From NCBI GenBank assembly GCA_900772685.1, contig CAAGRP010000138.1, positions 1 through 6,995 on the forward strand: a DNA stretch of 6,995 nucleotides. The letters are read 5' to 3'. The DNA comes from Lachnospiraceae bacterium. Lineage in GTDB: Bacteria > Bacillota > Clostridia > Lachnospirales > Lachnospiraceae. Position 1 is the stretch's first letter, and each line of letters begins with the position of its first letter. A program made the position numbers and the translations under genes. Shown here piece by piece: positions 1-4,139 of this stretch. The notes below the pieces were generated by a model that saw only the letters and a list, made by a program, of their open reading frames with translations, made no database searches and was not told the DNA's origin.

Positions 1-644
1 CTGCTCTCCATCACCCTGCCGACCACTCTCACAGGCAGCTCCTCGACCTGCGACTTAGTGAAGAACATCGGTTCGTATGACGGATTAAGAGATATTAAGG
101 ATATACCGTCCTTGTACTTTTTAATCCTTTTGCACGTGCCGTCATTGCCGTTGACGGTCACTACTACAATGTCACCGTCCTCCCAGACTGCGGACTTGTC
201 TACTACAATCGTATCCCCGTCACTTATTCGCGGTATCATGCTGTCACCCTTAATGCGAAGACCGAAGACCTCGCCGCGCGGATCTTTATCATAGTCAATC
301 CATTCCAATATGGATTCTTCCGAAAAAATCGGCTCGCCTGCGGCTACGGTAGCGACCACAGGGATGCGGTACTTGCCGAGTGAGATTCTATCATTATCAG
401 AAAGTAGGGAAAGACTATCCATATCTAAAAGTCGGACAGTAACATCGCTTTTTCCCAGAAGAAAATCAGAGCTTACATTAAAAAAATCGCATAATTCATT
501 TAAGGTATCAAAATCAGGTCTTCGTACACCTCTTTCGTACTGTGAAATGGTCTGCTTATTTACTTTTATTTTTTCGGCAAGGTCATTCTGAGTAAGATTA
601 TGCTGTAATCTTAAGGATTTAATTCTATCGCTAAATGTTGCCAT
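1..644 (-). CDS. Phage CI-like repressor, XRE HTH plus S24/LexA peptidase domain (C-terminus cut by window edge)
   Basis: Reading the minus strand from the ATG at 644 gives 214 codons with no stop before the window edge, so the protein is partial. Residues 5-64 form an XRE helix-turn-helix (LTQNDLAEKI...TISQYERG). Residues 95-214 are a LexA/S24 self-cleaving domain: the Ala102-Gly103 cleavage pair sits in VAAGEP, the same context as in LexA, with the catalytic serine in GDSM (Ser135) and the catalytic lysine in CKRI (Lys172). Such proteins hold the lytic promoters off and cleave themselves on RecA filaments after DNA damage, so SOS induction is expected. A GAGGT ribosome site lies 7 nt before the ATG. 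The gene diverges from the Cro-like gene across a palindrome-rich gap. Family and role are near certain; only the last residues are missing. Confidence 0.95.
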   Translation of the reverse strand, partial: MATFSDRIKSLRLQHNLTQNDLAEKIKVNKQTISQYERGVRRPDFDTLNELCDFFNVSSDFLLGKSDVTVRLLDMDSLSLLSDNDRISLGKYRIPVVATVAAGEPIFSEESILEWIDYDKDPRGEVFGLRIKGDSMIPRISDGDTIVVDKSAVWEDGDIVVVTVNGNDGTCKRIKKYKDGISLISLNPSYEPMFFTKSQVEELPVRVVGRVMES

Positions 645-666
645 ATTATTTACCTCGAAAAAAGAA

Positions 667-681
667 TAATCAAAATGTTTA
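667..681. promoter_or_regulatory. Operator O1 (repressor/Cro palindrome)
   Basis: TAATCA-AAA-TGTTTA: two 6-bp arms around a 3-nt centre with one mismatch. It shares the left arm with the copies at 724 and 963 and the right-arm pattern with the copy at 699. It lies just upstream of the rightward -35 and downstream of the leftward -10. Confidence 0.6.
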
Positions 682-688
682 TTTTGTA

Positions 689-717
689 TTGACAATTATA
701 AACGATTCGTTTATTAT
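689..717 (+). promoter_or_regulatory. Rightward early promoter for cro and the lytic operon
   Basis: A perfect TTGACA -35 (689-694) is followed after 17 nt by TATTAT (712-717). A perfect TATAAT at 715-720 would give a 20-nt spacer, so the former pairing is preferred. It overlaps the leftward repressor promoter face to face, so the two are likely mutually exclusive. The palindrome at 699-713 overlaps its -10 and the one at 724-738 lies at the expected transcription start. Confidence 0.6.
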
Positions 718-723
718 AATCAA
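695..723 (-). promoter_or_regulatory. Leftward promoter for the repressor gene
   Basis: On the minus strand a TTGATT -35 (718-723) and a perfect TATAAT -10 (695-700) are separated by exactly 17 nt, 51 nt upstream of the repressor ATG. The palindrome at 699-713 covers the edge of the -10 and the spacer, so a bound repressor or Cro could shut it. Assigned by eye from consensus. Confidence 0.6.
699..713. promoter_or_regulatory. Operator O2 (repressor/Cro palindrome)
   Basis: TAAACG-ATT-CGTTTA, a perfect palindrome of the same 15-bp size as its neighbours, differing at arm positions 4 and 6. It sits between and over both promoters (leftward -10 695-700, rightward -10 712-717), where binding would affect both. 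Confidence 0.6.
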
Positions 724-738
724 TAATCAAAGTGATTA
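724..738. promoter_or_regulatory. Operator O3 (repressor/Cro palindrome)
   Basis: TAATCA-AAG-TGATTA, perfect 6-bp arms. Its centre is 25 nt from O2 and 57 nt from O1. It covers the likely start of rightward transcription and abuts the leftward -35. Confidence 0.65.
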
Positions 739-760
739 CTAAGAAATGAGGTGATATTAA

Positions 761-958
761 TTGGACAATAAGAAAATCGGAGAAAGATTAAGAGCTTTGA
801 GAGGTGATAAGACTCAAAAAGAAGTTGCAGATGCCATTGGAACTACGGCTATGGCTATATCTAACTATGAGAGTGGTGAAAGAGTTCCGTGCGATGGCAT
901 CAAAATGAAGCTTGCAGAATATTATGGCGTCACAGTGCAGTTTATTTTTTTTACTTAA
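761..958 (+). CDS. Cro-like XRE-family transcriptional regulator
   Basis: This 65-aa protein starts with TTG. GAGGTGAT (748-755) lies 5 nt upstream and no ATG is available in frame nearby. Nearly the whole protein is one XRE helix-turn-helix: IGERLRALRG, then QKEVADAIGTTAMAISNYESG as the recognition element, then a short C-terminal helix ending in FIFFT. It has no peptidase domain. Its size, its position immediately rightward of a divergent S24 repressor and its shared operator region match a Cro protein, which would repress the repressor promoter and favour lytic growth. A minor alternative is an activator of the CII kind, but the fold and position favour Cro. Confidence 0.85.
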   Translation: MDNKKIGERLRALRGDKTQKEVADAIGTTAMAISNYESGERVPCDGIKMKLAEYYGVTVQFIFFT

Positions 959-962
959 TAAG

Positions 963-977
963 TAATCAAAATGATTA
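963..977. promoter_or_regulatory. Operator O4, distal copy of the immunity palindrome
   Basis: TAATCA-AAA-TGATTA, perfect arms and the same as O3 apart from the central base. It starts 5 nt after the cro stop codon, 239 nt from O3 centre to centre. It may overlap a weak rightward promoter (TTTACT 950-955, 17 nt, GATTAT 973-978) or serve looping or roadblock repression of readthrough from the early promoter. Confidence 0.55.
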
Positions 978-1005
978 TGCGAAGAGCAAAAGATAATATC
1001 ATCAT

Positions 1006-1019
1006 CCCGACTTGTCGGG
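1006..1019 (+). other. Small GC hairpin in the leader of the 57-aa gene
   Basis: CCCGA-CTTG-TCGGG can form a 5-bp stem with a 4-nt loop, just before the AGGAGG ribosome site at 1023-1028. There is no T tract after it, so it is not a terminator. It could tune translation or mark an RNA-processing point. Confidence 0.3.
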
Positions 1020-1032
1020 AACAGGAGGGAAA

Positions 1033-1206
1033 ATGCCGAACGAACAAGAATCTGTCCGTCCAAGAGGGACAGACAGCGCAAGAGTCATACAGTTAATCGA
1101 AACCCGCGCGATAGAGGGAAGAGGAACACCCGATGACCCGTGCCGAGTGATTATTCAGTACTGGGAGACGGACGGGAATCTTCTGACGGAGCGGTATGAG
1201 GATTGA
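1033..1206 (+). CDS. Small hypothetical phage protein (57 aa)
   Basis: The ATG at 1033 is chosen over an upstream start at 1012 because AGGAGG (1023-1028) precedes it. The 57-aa product has a charged, disordered-looking N-terminus and a core of IQLIETRAIEGRGTPDDPCR followed by VIIQYWETDGNLL. The pattern 'GxGTxDDPxRxVxQYWxxDGxLL' is one I recall from small conserved proteins of unknown function in Firmicutes phages and prophages. The core is predicted to be beta-rich. It lies directly after cro and before the ribbon-helix-helix genes, so it may act in early regulation, but no function can be given. Confidence 0.75.
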   Translation: MPNEQESVRPRGTDSARVIQLIETRAIEGRGTPDDPCRVIIQYWETDGNLLTERYED

Positions 1207-1244
1207 TTCGATGCGACCGATAAGGACGCAAGAAAGGAGACAGC

Positions 1245-1421
1245 ATGAGCGATTCATTAAAGACCAAAGATGACCGGACGCAATTAACGCTCCGCATACC
1301 TAAAGAGATATACGAAGCGTTAAAGGAAGAAGCCGAAGCGATAGGAATAAGTGTGAATGAGCTTATTCTGTTAAAGATCAATCCTTTGAAGTTTGATTGT
1401 TCTGAATCGGACCGTGAGTAG
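1245..1421 (+). CDS. Ribbon-helix-helix (Arc/CopG-like) DNA-binding protein, 58 aa
   Basis: The ATG at 1245 has AAAGGAG 6 nt upstream and opens a 58-codon frame. Residues 12-45 fit a ribbon-helix-helix: the beta strand TQLTLRIP that would enter the DNA major groove, helix A EIYEALKEEAEAIG, the turn glycine, and helix B SVNELILLKI. The strand alternates polar and hydrophobic residues as in Arc and CopG. The tail (KFDCSESDRE) is short and charged. The last 44 nt overlap, tail to tail, the end of the leftward ribbon-helix-helix gene. It is likely a dimeric repressor of a phage promoter; its target is unknown. Confidence 0.8.
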   Translation: MSDSLKTKDDRTQLTLRIPKEIYEALKEEAEAIGISVNELILLKINPLKFDCSESDRE

Positions 1422-1563
1422 CTTCGTATTCAGCAATACAATTTTCAATTAAGTATTCAATCTGCATTGCGATAGAACGCTTATTTGCTTCAGCGATATG
1501 CTTTATTTTTTCGAAGTTATCATATTGCATACGCATAGTGAAAGCCCTTTTATCAGTAGCCAT
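1378..1563 (-). CDS. Leftward ribbon-helix-helix (Arc-like) repressor, 61 aa
   Basis: On the minus strand, AAGGAGG lies 8 nt before the ATG at 1563. The 61-aa protein has the strand KRAFTMRM, helix A YDNFEKIKHIAEANKR and helix B SIAMQIEYLIENCIAEYE, the standard ribbon-helix-helix plan, followed by a polar tail. It diverges from another ribbon-helix-helix gene (1709-1843) and its promoter overlaps one of three shared palindromes, so autoregulation and cross-regulation are likely. The layout recalls the divergent arc/mnt pair in the immI region of phage P22, though I see no antirepressor gene here. The coding end overlaps the convergent gene at 1245-1421 by 44 nt. Confidence 0.85.
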   Translation of the reverse strand: MATDKRAFTMRMQYDNFEKIKHIAEANKRSIAMQIEYLIENCIAEYEATHGPIQNNQTSKD

Positions 1564-1585
1564 TGCAGCAGCCTCCTTTATTTAT

Positions 1586-1597
1586 GGTGATTTCATT
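1586..1597. promoter_or_regulatory. Second-switch operator, left copy
   Basis: GGTGA-TT-TCATT followed by ATG matches the half-site pattern GTGA-N2-TCA of the two copies to the right. Its palindrome is only partial. It overlaps the leftward -10 (1595-1600). Confidence 0.4.
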
Positions 1598-1623
1598 ATG
1601 ATATATAAATGAATTATTTTCAA
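1595..1623 (-). promoter_or_regulatory. Promoter of the leftward ribbon-helix-helix gene
   Basis: On the minus strand TTGAAA (1618-1623), 17 nt, then CATAAT (1595-1600), which differs from consensus at one base. It lies about 30 nt upstream of the ATG at 1563, leaving room for a short leader with the AAGGAGG site. Confidence 0.55.
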
Positions 1624-1631
1624 TATTGCAT

Positions 1632-1643
1632 ATTGACATCACT
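1632..1643. promoter_or_regulatory. Second-switch operator, middle copy
   Basis: ATTGA-CA-TCACT, four of five arm positions paired. It covers the TTGACA -35 of the rightward promoter. Read in reverse complement, its flanks align with the right copy: CAAAGTGA..TCA.TATG in both. Confidence 0.5.
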
Positions 1644-1662
1644 TTGATATATATGATATTGT
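1633..1662 (+). promoter_or_regulatory. Promoter of the rightward ribbon-helix-helix gene
   Basis: A perfect TTGACA (1633-1638) is followed by candidate -10 boxes GATATT (1655-1660, 16-nt spacer) or TATTGT (1657-1662, 18-nt spacer). The -35 is good and the -10 is weak, as expected if an activator or a loss of repression sets its strength. Confidence 0.5.
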
Positions 1663-1672
1663 GAAATTGCAA

Positions 1673-1684
1673 AGTGACATCACT
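1673..1684. promoter_or_regulatory. Second-switch operator, right copy
   Basis: AGTGA-CA-TCACT, a perfect 5-bp palindrome about a 2-nt centre, flanked by CA and ATG. It lies in the leader just downstream of the rightward promoter, a position suited to roadblock repression. Confidence 0.5.
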
Positions 1685-1708
1685 ATGAAAAACAAGGAGC
1701 GTAAAAAA

Positions 1709-1843
1709 ATGAGAGAAACATTTTTAATCAGAATGCCGAGCGAAATAAAAAACTGGCTTACCAATGAAGCAAAAAGTAGAGGCTTAACCCTTACCGGATT
1801 AATACTGGCAATTCTAAGCGAATACCAGAAGCAAAACAGTTAA
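1709..1843 (+). CDS. Short ribbon-helix-helix DNA-binding protein (44 aa)
   Basis: The frame is open from a GTG at 1661, but the ATG at 1709 is the best start: AAGGAG (1694-1699) lies 9 nt before it, while earlier starts (1661, 1685) have no ribosome site and would place a promoter element and an operator inside the gene. The 44-aa product is a minimal ribbon-helix-helix: strand ETFLIRMP, helix A SEIKNWLTNEAKSRG, helix B TLTGLILAILSEYQ. It diverges from the leftward ribbon-helix-helix gene and probably forms the second arm of an Arc/Mnt-like switch. Ten nucleotides separate its stop from the next start, so it opens a rightward operon. Confidence 0.8.
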   Translation: MRETFLIRMPSEIKNWLTNEAKSRGLTLTGLILAILSEYQKQNS

Positions 1844-1853
1844 GGAGGACAAC

Positions 1854-2024
1854 ATGACAGCAGCATTGATAAGAATGGAAGCAGCATTACAAAGGCTGGA
1901 AGATGAGGTCGAGAGTGTCAAGATCGACATCTGTAAAGATATCTGCAAATGGTCAGAACGTATTGAAGATTATGACGAACTATTAACTGAGCACTGCGAA
2001 GATTGTCCGCTCGGAAGGCTGTAG
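1854..2024 (+). CDS. Four-cysteine helical small protein (56 aa), unknown function
   Basis: The ATG at 1854 follows AAGGAGG with 5 nt between. The 56-aa product begins with an amphipathic helix (LIRMEAALQRLEDEVESV), then carries a Cys27-x3-Cys31 pair and, near the end, Cys48-x2-Cys51 in the motif HCEDCPL. The four cysteines could hold one zinc ion. Small proteins ending in 'C-x2-C-P-L' are common in Clostridia phage early regions, from memory, without known function. It is the second gene of the rightward run that begins at 1709. Confidence 0.7.
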   Translation: MTAALIRMEAALQRLEDEVESVKIDICKDICKWSERIEDYDELLTEHCEDCPLGRL

Positions 2025-2036
2025 GAGGAGAACATA

Positions 2037-2114
2037 ATGAAAGATTTTTTACCATTCTACATTTTAGGCATAGCAGCAGCACTGATAGTGCTGAAGCTGC
2101 TTAAAGTTTTGTGA
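2037..2114 (+). CDS. Single-helix membrane micropeptide (25 aa)
   Basis: GGAGGAG (2024-2030) ends 6 nt before the ATG at 2037. The 25-aa product is MKDFL followed by a wholly hydrophobic stretch (FYILGIAAALIVLKLL) and KVL, so almost the entire peptide is one membrane helix. Its start and pattern match a second micropeptide at 2678-2758 (MKDYL..., LGI-x-A spacing conserved), which argues that both are real genes. A role such as modulating a host membrane protein or superinfection exclusion is possible but speculative. Confidence 0.6.
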   Translation: MKDFLPFYILGIAAALIVLKLLKVL

Positions 2115-2137
2115 TTATAACGGAGAGATACATAAAA

Positions 2138-2437
2138 ATGAAACCCAACAAACTGACACGCAAAATATGGAACGTTGCTTATAGCTTTTGTGATTTGTTC
2201 GGTAGAAAAAGAACCATCACATACAGATGGTATAAGCCGGTTCCCGAACCGTATAGAGCAATGCTTGTGTGTCCACATTGCAATAAAGGCTTTATAAATA
2301 CAAAAAGGTTTATCAGAACAAATGTTGGATATTGCTGTTTTTGCTTAAAAGAATTAAATCATGACGAAATATCAAAGTGGCTTGATGAGGAAGAGAAAAA
2401 GTCATTGGACGAATTAAAGCAGCGAGAGATGAATTAA
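2138..2437 (+). CDS. Zinc-ribbon phage protein (99 aa), unknown function
   Basis: The ATG at 2138 is preferred over a GTG at 2111 because GGAGAG lies at 2122-2127, although its spacing of about 10 nt is long, and the GTG has no ribosome site. The 99-aa product has a basic, aromatic N-terminal half (LTRKIWNVAYSF...RKRTITYRWYKP), then a zinc-binding pattern Cys45-Pro-His-Cys48 and Cys66-Cys67-Phe-Cys69, and a charged helical tail (DEEEKKSLDELKQRE). The spacing fits a small treble-clef or zinc-ribbon fold. It could bind nucleic acid or protein; I do not recognise a named family. Confidence 0.8.
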   Translation: MKPNKLTRKIWNVAYSFCDLFGRKRTITYRWYKPVPEPYRAMLVCPHCNKGFINTKRFIRTNVGYCCFCLKELNHDEISKWLDEEEKKSLDELKQREMN

Positions 2438-2447
2438 GGAGGTTTAG

Positions 2448-2678
2448 ATGTTCAGAAAGAAAGAACCACAGGAAACGCTAAGAAGACCTATGCTAGATCC
2501 GGAAACCATAAAGTCTTTTGGATTTGATGTACTTGCTAAAGAATATTGTGAGCTGGCAATAAAAATAATCCTTAAATATCCGGAGAACAACTACACAGAA
2601 GAGGAACTAAAACACTGCATGCCAGTACACCTGCATCAAATACTATACAAGCACAAAATATTATACGGAGAAATATGA
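2448..2678 (+). CDS. Hypothetical phage protein (76 aa)
   Basis: AAGGAGG lies just upstream of the ATG at 2448, 10 nt after the previous stop. The 76-aa product has a basic start (MFRKKEPQETLRR) and then a mainly helical body (ETIKSFGFDVLAKEYCELAI, and EEELKHCMPVHLHQILYKHK). The end is coupled to the next micropeptide through TGATG. No motif is recognised. Confidence 0.7.
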   Translation: MFRKKEPQETLRRPMLDPETIKSFGFDVLAKEYCELAIKIILKYPENNYTEEELKHCMPVHLHQILYKHKILYGEI

Positions 2679-2758
2679 TGAAAGATTATTTAGTGGGATT
2701 TAGTCTCGGCATATTAGCTGGAATGGCAATCTTATGTATCATCCGATCAATAGGTTAA
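2678..2758 (+). CDS. Second membrane micropeptide (26 aa), paralogue-like to the one at 2037
   Basis: Two adjacent ATGs (2675, 2678) are possible. The second is chosen because GGAG (2667-2670) then stands 7 nt away and the product starts MKDYL, matching MKDFL of the peptide at 2037. The remaining residues (LGILAGMAILCII) form one membrane helix ending in RSIG. Ungapped, the two peptides share 9 of 25 positions, including M-K-D-x-L and L-G-I. Its start overlaps the previous stop, indicating translational coupling, and its 3' end overlaps the convergent gene at 2739 by 20 nt. Confidence 0.55.
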   Translation: MKDYLVGFSLGILAGMAILCIIRSIG

Positions 2759-3041
2759 CAAAGTAAGAAGCTATAAGGGTTGCGACGATACCGGAGATAA
2801 AACCGACAGCACGGTTTTTAAAAGCATCTTCACGGCAAAGAGCATAATAGGCTGCCTCAGTATCGTTCAAAATAAAATCAACTAATCTGTCATCACCATA
2901 AGATGCAGTAATAACATTTATTTTTACAAGATTGTTAAAAGCCTCTTTGTATTTCCTGTTAGATGTAAATAAGGCTCTTACAGCATTCATATTTTCGGAT
3001 TCCATCAACTTTATTATTTTATGCATTCTATATCTGATCAT
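2739..3041 (-). CDS. Leftward C-tail-anchored membrane protein (100 aa)
   Basis: The frame is open from 3098, but the start is placed at the ATG at 3041 because AAGGAG lies 8 nt before it. The 100-aa product has a soluble domain of about 75 residues that looks like a small winged helix: helices IRYRMHKIIKLME and YKEAFNNLVKINVI, then DDRLVDFILNDTEAAYYAL as a possible strand-wing-helix. One C-terminal membrane segment follows (about 78-99, AVGFISGIVATLIASYF...). There is no signal peptide, so the soluble part should face the cytoplasm. It is the only leftward gene inside the rightward operon, with its own control region, which is typical of a lysogenically expressed cargo ('moron') gene. Superinfection exclusion or abortive defence is a guess. 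Confidence 0.7.
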   Translation of the reverse strand: MIRYRMHKIIKLMESENMNAVRALFTSNRKYKEAFNNLVKINVITASYGDDRLVDFILNDTEAAYYALCREDAFKNRAVGFISGIVATLIASYFVNLLIG

Positions 3042-3044
3042 AGC

Positions 3045-3071
3045 GGTATCTCCTTTTAAAAGAATGATACC
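3045..3071. promoter_or_regulatory. Nested palindrome between divergent start codons
   Basis: GGTATC (3045-3050) and GATACC (3066-3071) are perfect inverted arms around a further 10-bp palindrome CTTTTAAAAG (3053-3062). The centres nearly coincide. The element occupies most of the 44-nt gap between the leftward membrane-protein gene and the rightward helix-turn-helix gene and contains the leftward ribosome site. It could be an operator, or an RNA hairpin masking that ribosome site. Confidence 0.45.
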
Positions 3072-3085
3072 AGAAAGGAGGACAT

Positions 3086-3493
3086 ATGGAAATGACATCT
3101 TTGAATGATTTCTTGGAGAGCTTCAAGAACCAGATCATAGAAACTGTTACAGACAGCATCTATAAGGATCATGAGATCACAGCGCCGAAATATGTGAATC
3201 TGAATGACTACAGTCTGTACCAGAGATACGAAACATTATCCAAAAAATATAATGTCTCAAAAGGAACTGTCAGAAACAGAGTTCACGAGATCCTGCAGAA
3301 TGTCGGTACCGGCAAACGTTACACAGATGCAGCAGTGATCGAGGACGGCGGGATGGTGTTCATTAACGAGCTTGTCTGGCTCGATTGGATGAAATACAGA
3401 AAGCAGCTGCTTTCGGATAATCCCAACGTGAAGAAACATGTAGATATATTCGATCCTAAAAAATGGATCTTTTACTTAGGAGGAATGACATGA
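3086..3493 (+). CDS. Helix-turn-helix phage protein (135 aa), excisionase-like or regulator
   Basis: AAAGGAGG lies 4 nt before the ATG at 3086; a second ATG at 3092 is possible. The product has an N-terminal helix (LNDFLESFKNQIIETVTDS), a connecting stretch, then a helix-turn-helix around residues 48-70 (YETLSKKYNVSKGTVRNRVHEI). A conserved-looking wing-like part follows (AVIEDGGMVFINELVWLDWM) and then a lysine-rich end. The pattern 'RYPxDAVIxDGGxVxIN' is one I recall from Clostridia phage DNA-binding proteins sometimes labelled excisionase-like. It diverges from the leftward membrane-protein gene and could regulate it. The binding fold is fairly clear; the biological role is not. Confidence 0.75.
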   Translation: MEMTSLNDFLESFKNQIIETVTDSIYKDHEITAPKYVNLNDYSLYQRYETLSKKYNVSKGTVRNRVHEILQNVGTGKRYTDAAVIEDGGMVFINELVWLDWMKYRKQLLSDNPNVKKHVDIFDPKKWIFYLGGMT

Positions 3494-3738
3494 AAATGAT
3501 TAAACAGGTGGACAAAGAGCTGTCAGTTATAAGCCTGATCATGGCTTCATTATTCGAAGTCATGGCAATACAGGATGGCATTATATGGCTGATCATCGTA
3601 TGCACTGCATATATTGCCATATGGTGCACGGCTCAGTCAAAAAGAAAGAGCCCTGCGGCAGAAGCCACAAGACTCAATGATTCACACACAATGAATCTTA
3701 CCACAAGATTCGAGGAAACGCAATTACTTAAGCATTAA
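3490..3738 (+). CDS. Two-helix membrane protein (82 aa), unknown function
   Basis: Of three near ATGs, the one at 3490 is chosen: AGGAGG (3478-3483) ends 6 nt before it and it overlaps the previous TGA (ATGA coupling). The 82-aa product has two hydrophobic segments, about 12-27 (SVISLIMASLFEVMAI) and 30-48 (GIIWLIIVCTAYIAIWCTA), joined by a tight turn. It then has a positive cluster SKRK and a polar tail of about 30 residues. The positive-inside rule puts both ends in the cytoplasm, a helical hairpin. It is co-translated with the helix-turn-helix gene. It is too early in the operon to be an obvious holin, and no lysis genes are near. Confidence 0.7.
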   Translation: MKMIKQVDKELSVISLIMASLFEVMAIQDGIIWLIIVCTAYIAIWCTAQSKRKSPAAEATRLNDSHTMNLTTRFEETQLLKH

Positions 3739-3765
3739 TAAGTATCTATAGAAAGGACGAATAAG

Positions 3766-3892
3766 ATGTCATACATATCGGATACAAGAGAAAAAACCAT
3801 ATGAAGAAATCGAAAAGGCAGCAGATGCAGGAACTTATGATAACGGACTCGGAAAGGAATCGGATGGCGAACGAGAATGCACAGATTGCTAA
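3766..3892 (+). pseudogene. Apparently frameshifted small ORF (41 aa if restored)
   Basis: AAGGACG precedes an ATG at 3766 that reads only 12 codons (MSYISDTREKTI) before a TGA at 3802. An A6 run at 3791-3796 lies just before the stop. Skipping one A moves reading into the +1 frame, which stays open to a TAA at 3890 and gives MSYISDTREKPYEEIEKAAD, then a glycine/acid stretch ending in CTDC, 41 aa in all. The codons there (gaa, gca, gga, gat, aag) match the neighbours better than the competing frame with AGG and CGG. It may be a decayed gene, a sequencing error in the A run, or a translated short leader. The intact alternative is that the gene at 3864 simply starts at 3801. Confidence 0.4.
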
Positions 3893-4139
3893 GAAGCTGA
3901 TGCTCTTAGCTAAGGCAGGAAAAGAGTTATCGGAGATCATGAAGTGTAGCTTCAATCTGCGAGTAGCTATAGCTCCTGAAGCATATGGCTATCCTGAGGG
4001 AACCACATCGGCAACCTTAACAGTTCCACCGTCTTATGAGTATGTCTTGTGTAATGACGGTACAGAGATCTTCAGGTATAAGCACGGCGACATTACACCG
4101 GAAGAGTTTTCACCGGGAAAGGCTCCGGAATGGAAGTAA
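3864..4139 (+). CDS. Hypothetical phage protein (91 aa)
   Basis: The frame is open from an ATG at 3801 (112 aa), but AAAGGA (3853-3858) stands 5 nt before the ATG at 3864 and the upstream 21 codons look non-coding (clustered AGG, CGG, CAG), so 3864 is preferred. The 91-aa product has an N-terminal helix (ENAQIAKKLMLLAKAGKELS) and then a beta-rich part (FNLRVAIAPEAYGY, YEYVLCNDGTEIFRY) ending in a proline-rich tail. Its last 10 nt overlap the start of the NinB-like gene, so the two are probably co-translated. I do not recognise a family. Confidence 0.65.
   Translation: MANENAQIAKKLMLLAKAGKELSEIMKCSFNLRVAIAPEAYGYPEGTTSATLTVPPSYEYVLCNDGTEIFRYKHGDITPEEFSPGKAPEWK

Noticed and set aside
58..591. 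Two rightward open frames (78 and 93 aa) at the window start
   Set aside because: They lie antisense to the S24 repressor, which has clear domains and a ribosome site; neither has a ribosome site or recognisable protein features.
1006..1019. Hairpin after cro considered as a terminator
   Set aside because: The stem is only 5 bp and is followed by a ribosome site, not a T tract.
1055..1080. TCTGTCC/GGACAGA inverted repeat
   Set aside because: It lies inside the 57-aa gene and may be chance; no link to a promoter or gene boundary.
3490..3738. Two-helix membrane protein as a holin
   Set aside because: Its position in the early region, with no endolysin or late genes nearby, does not support lysis function.
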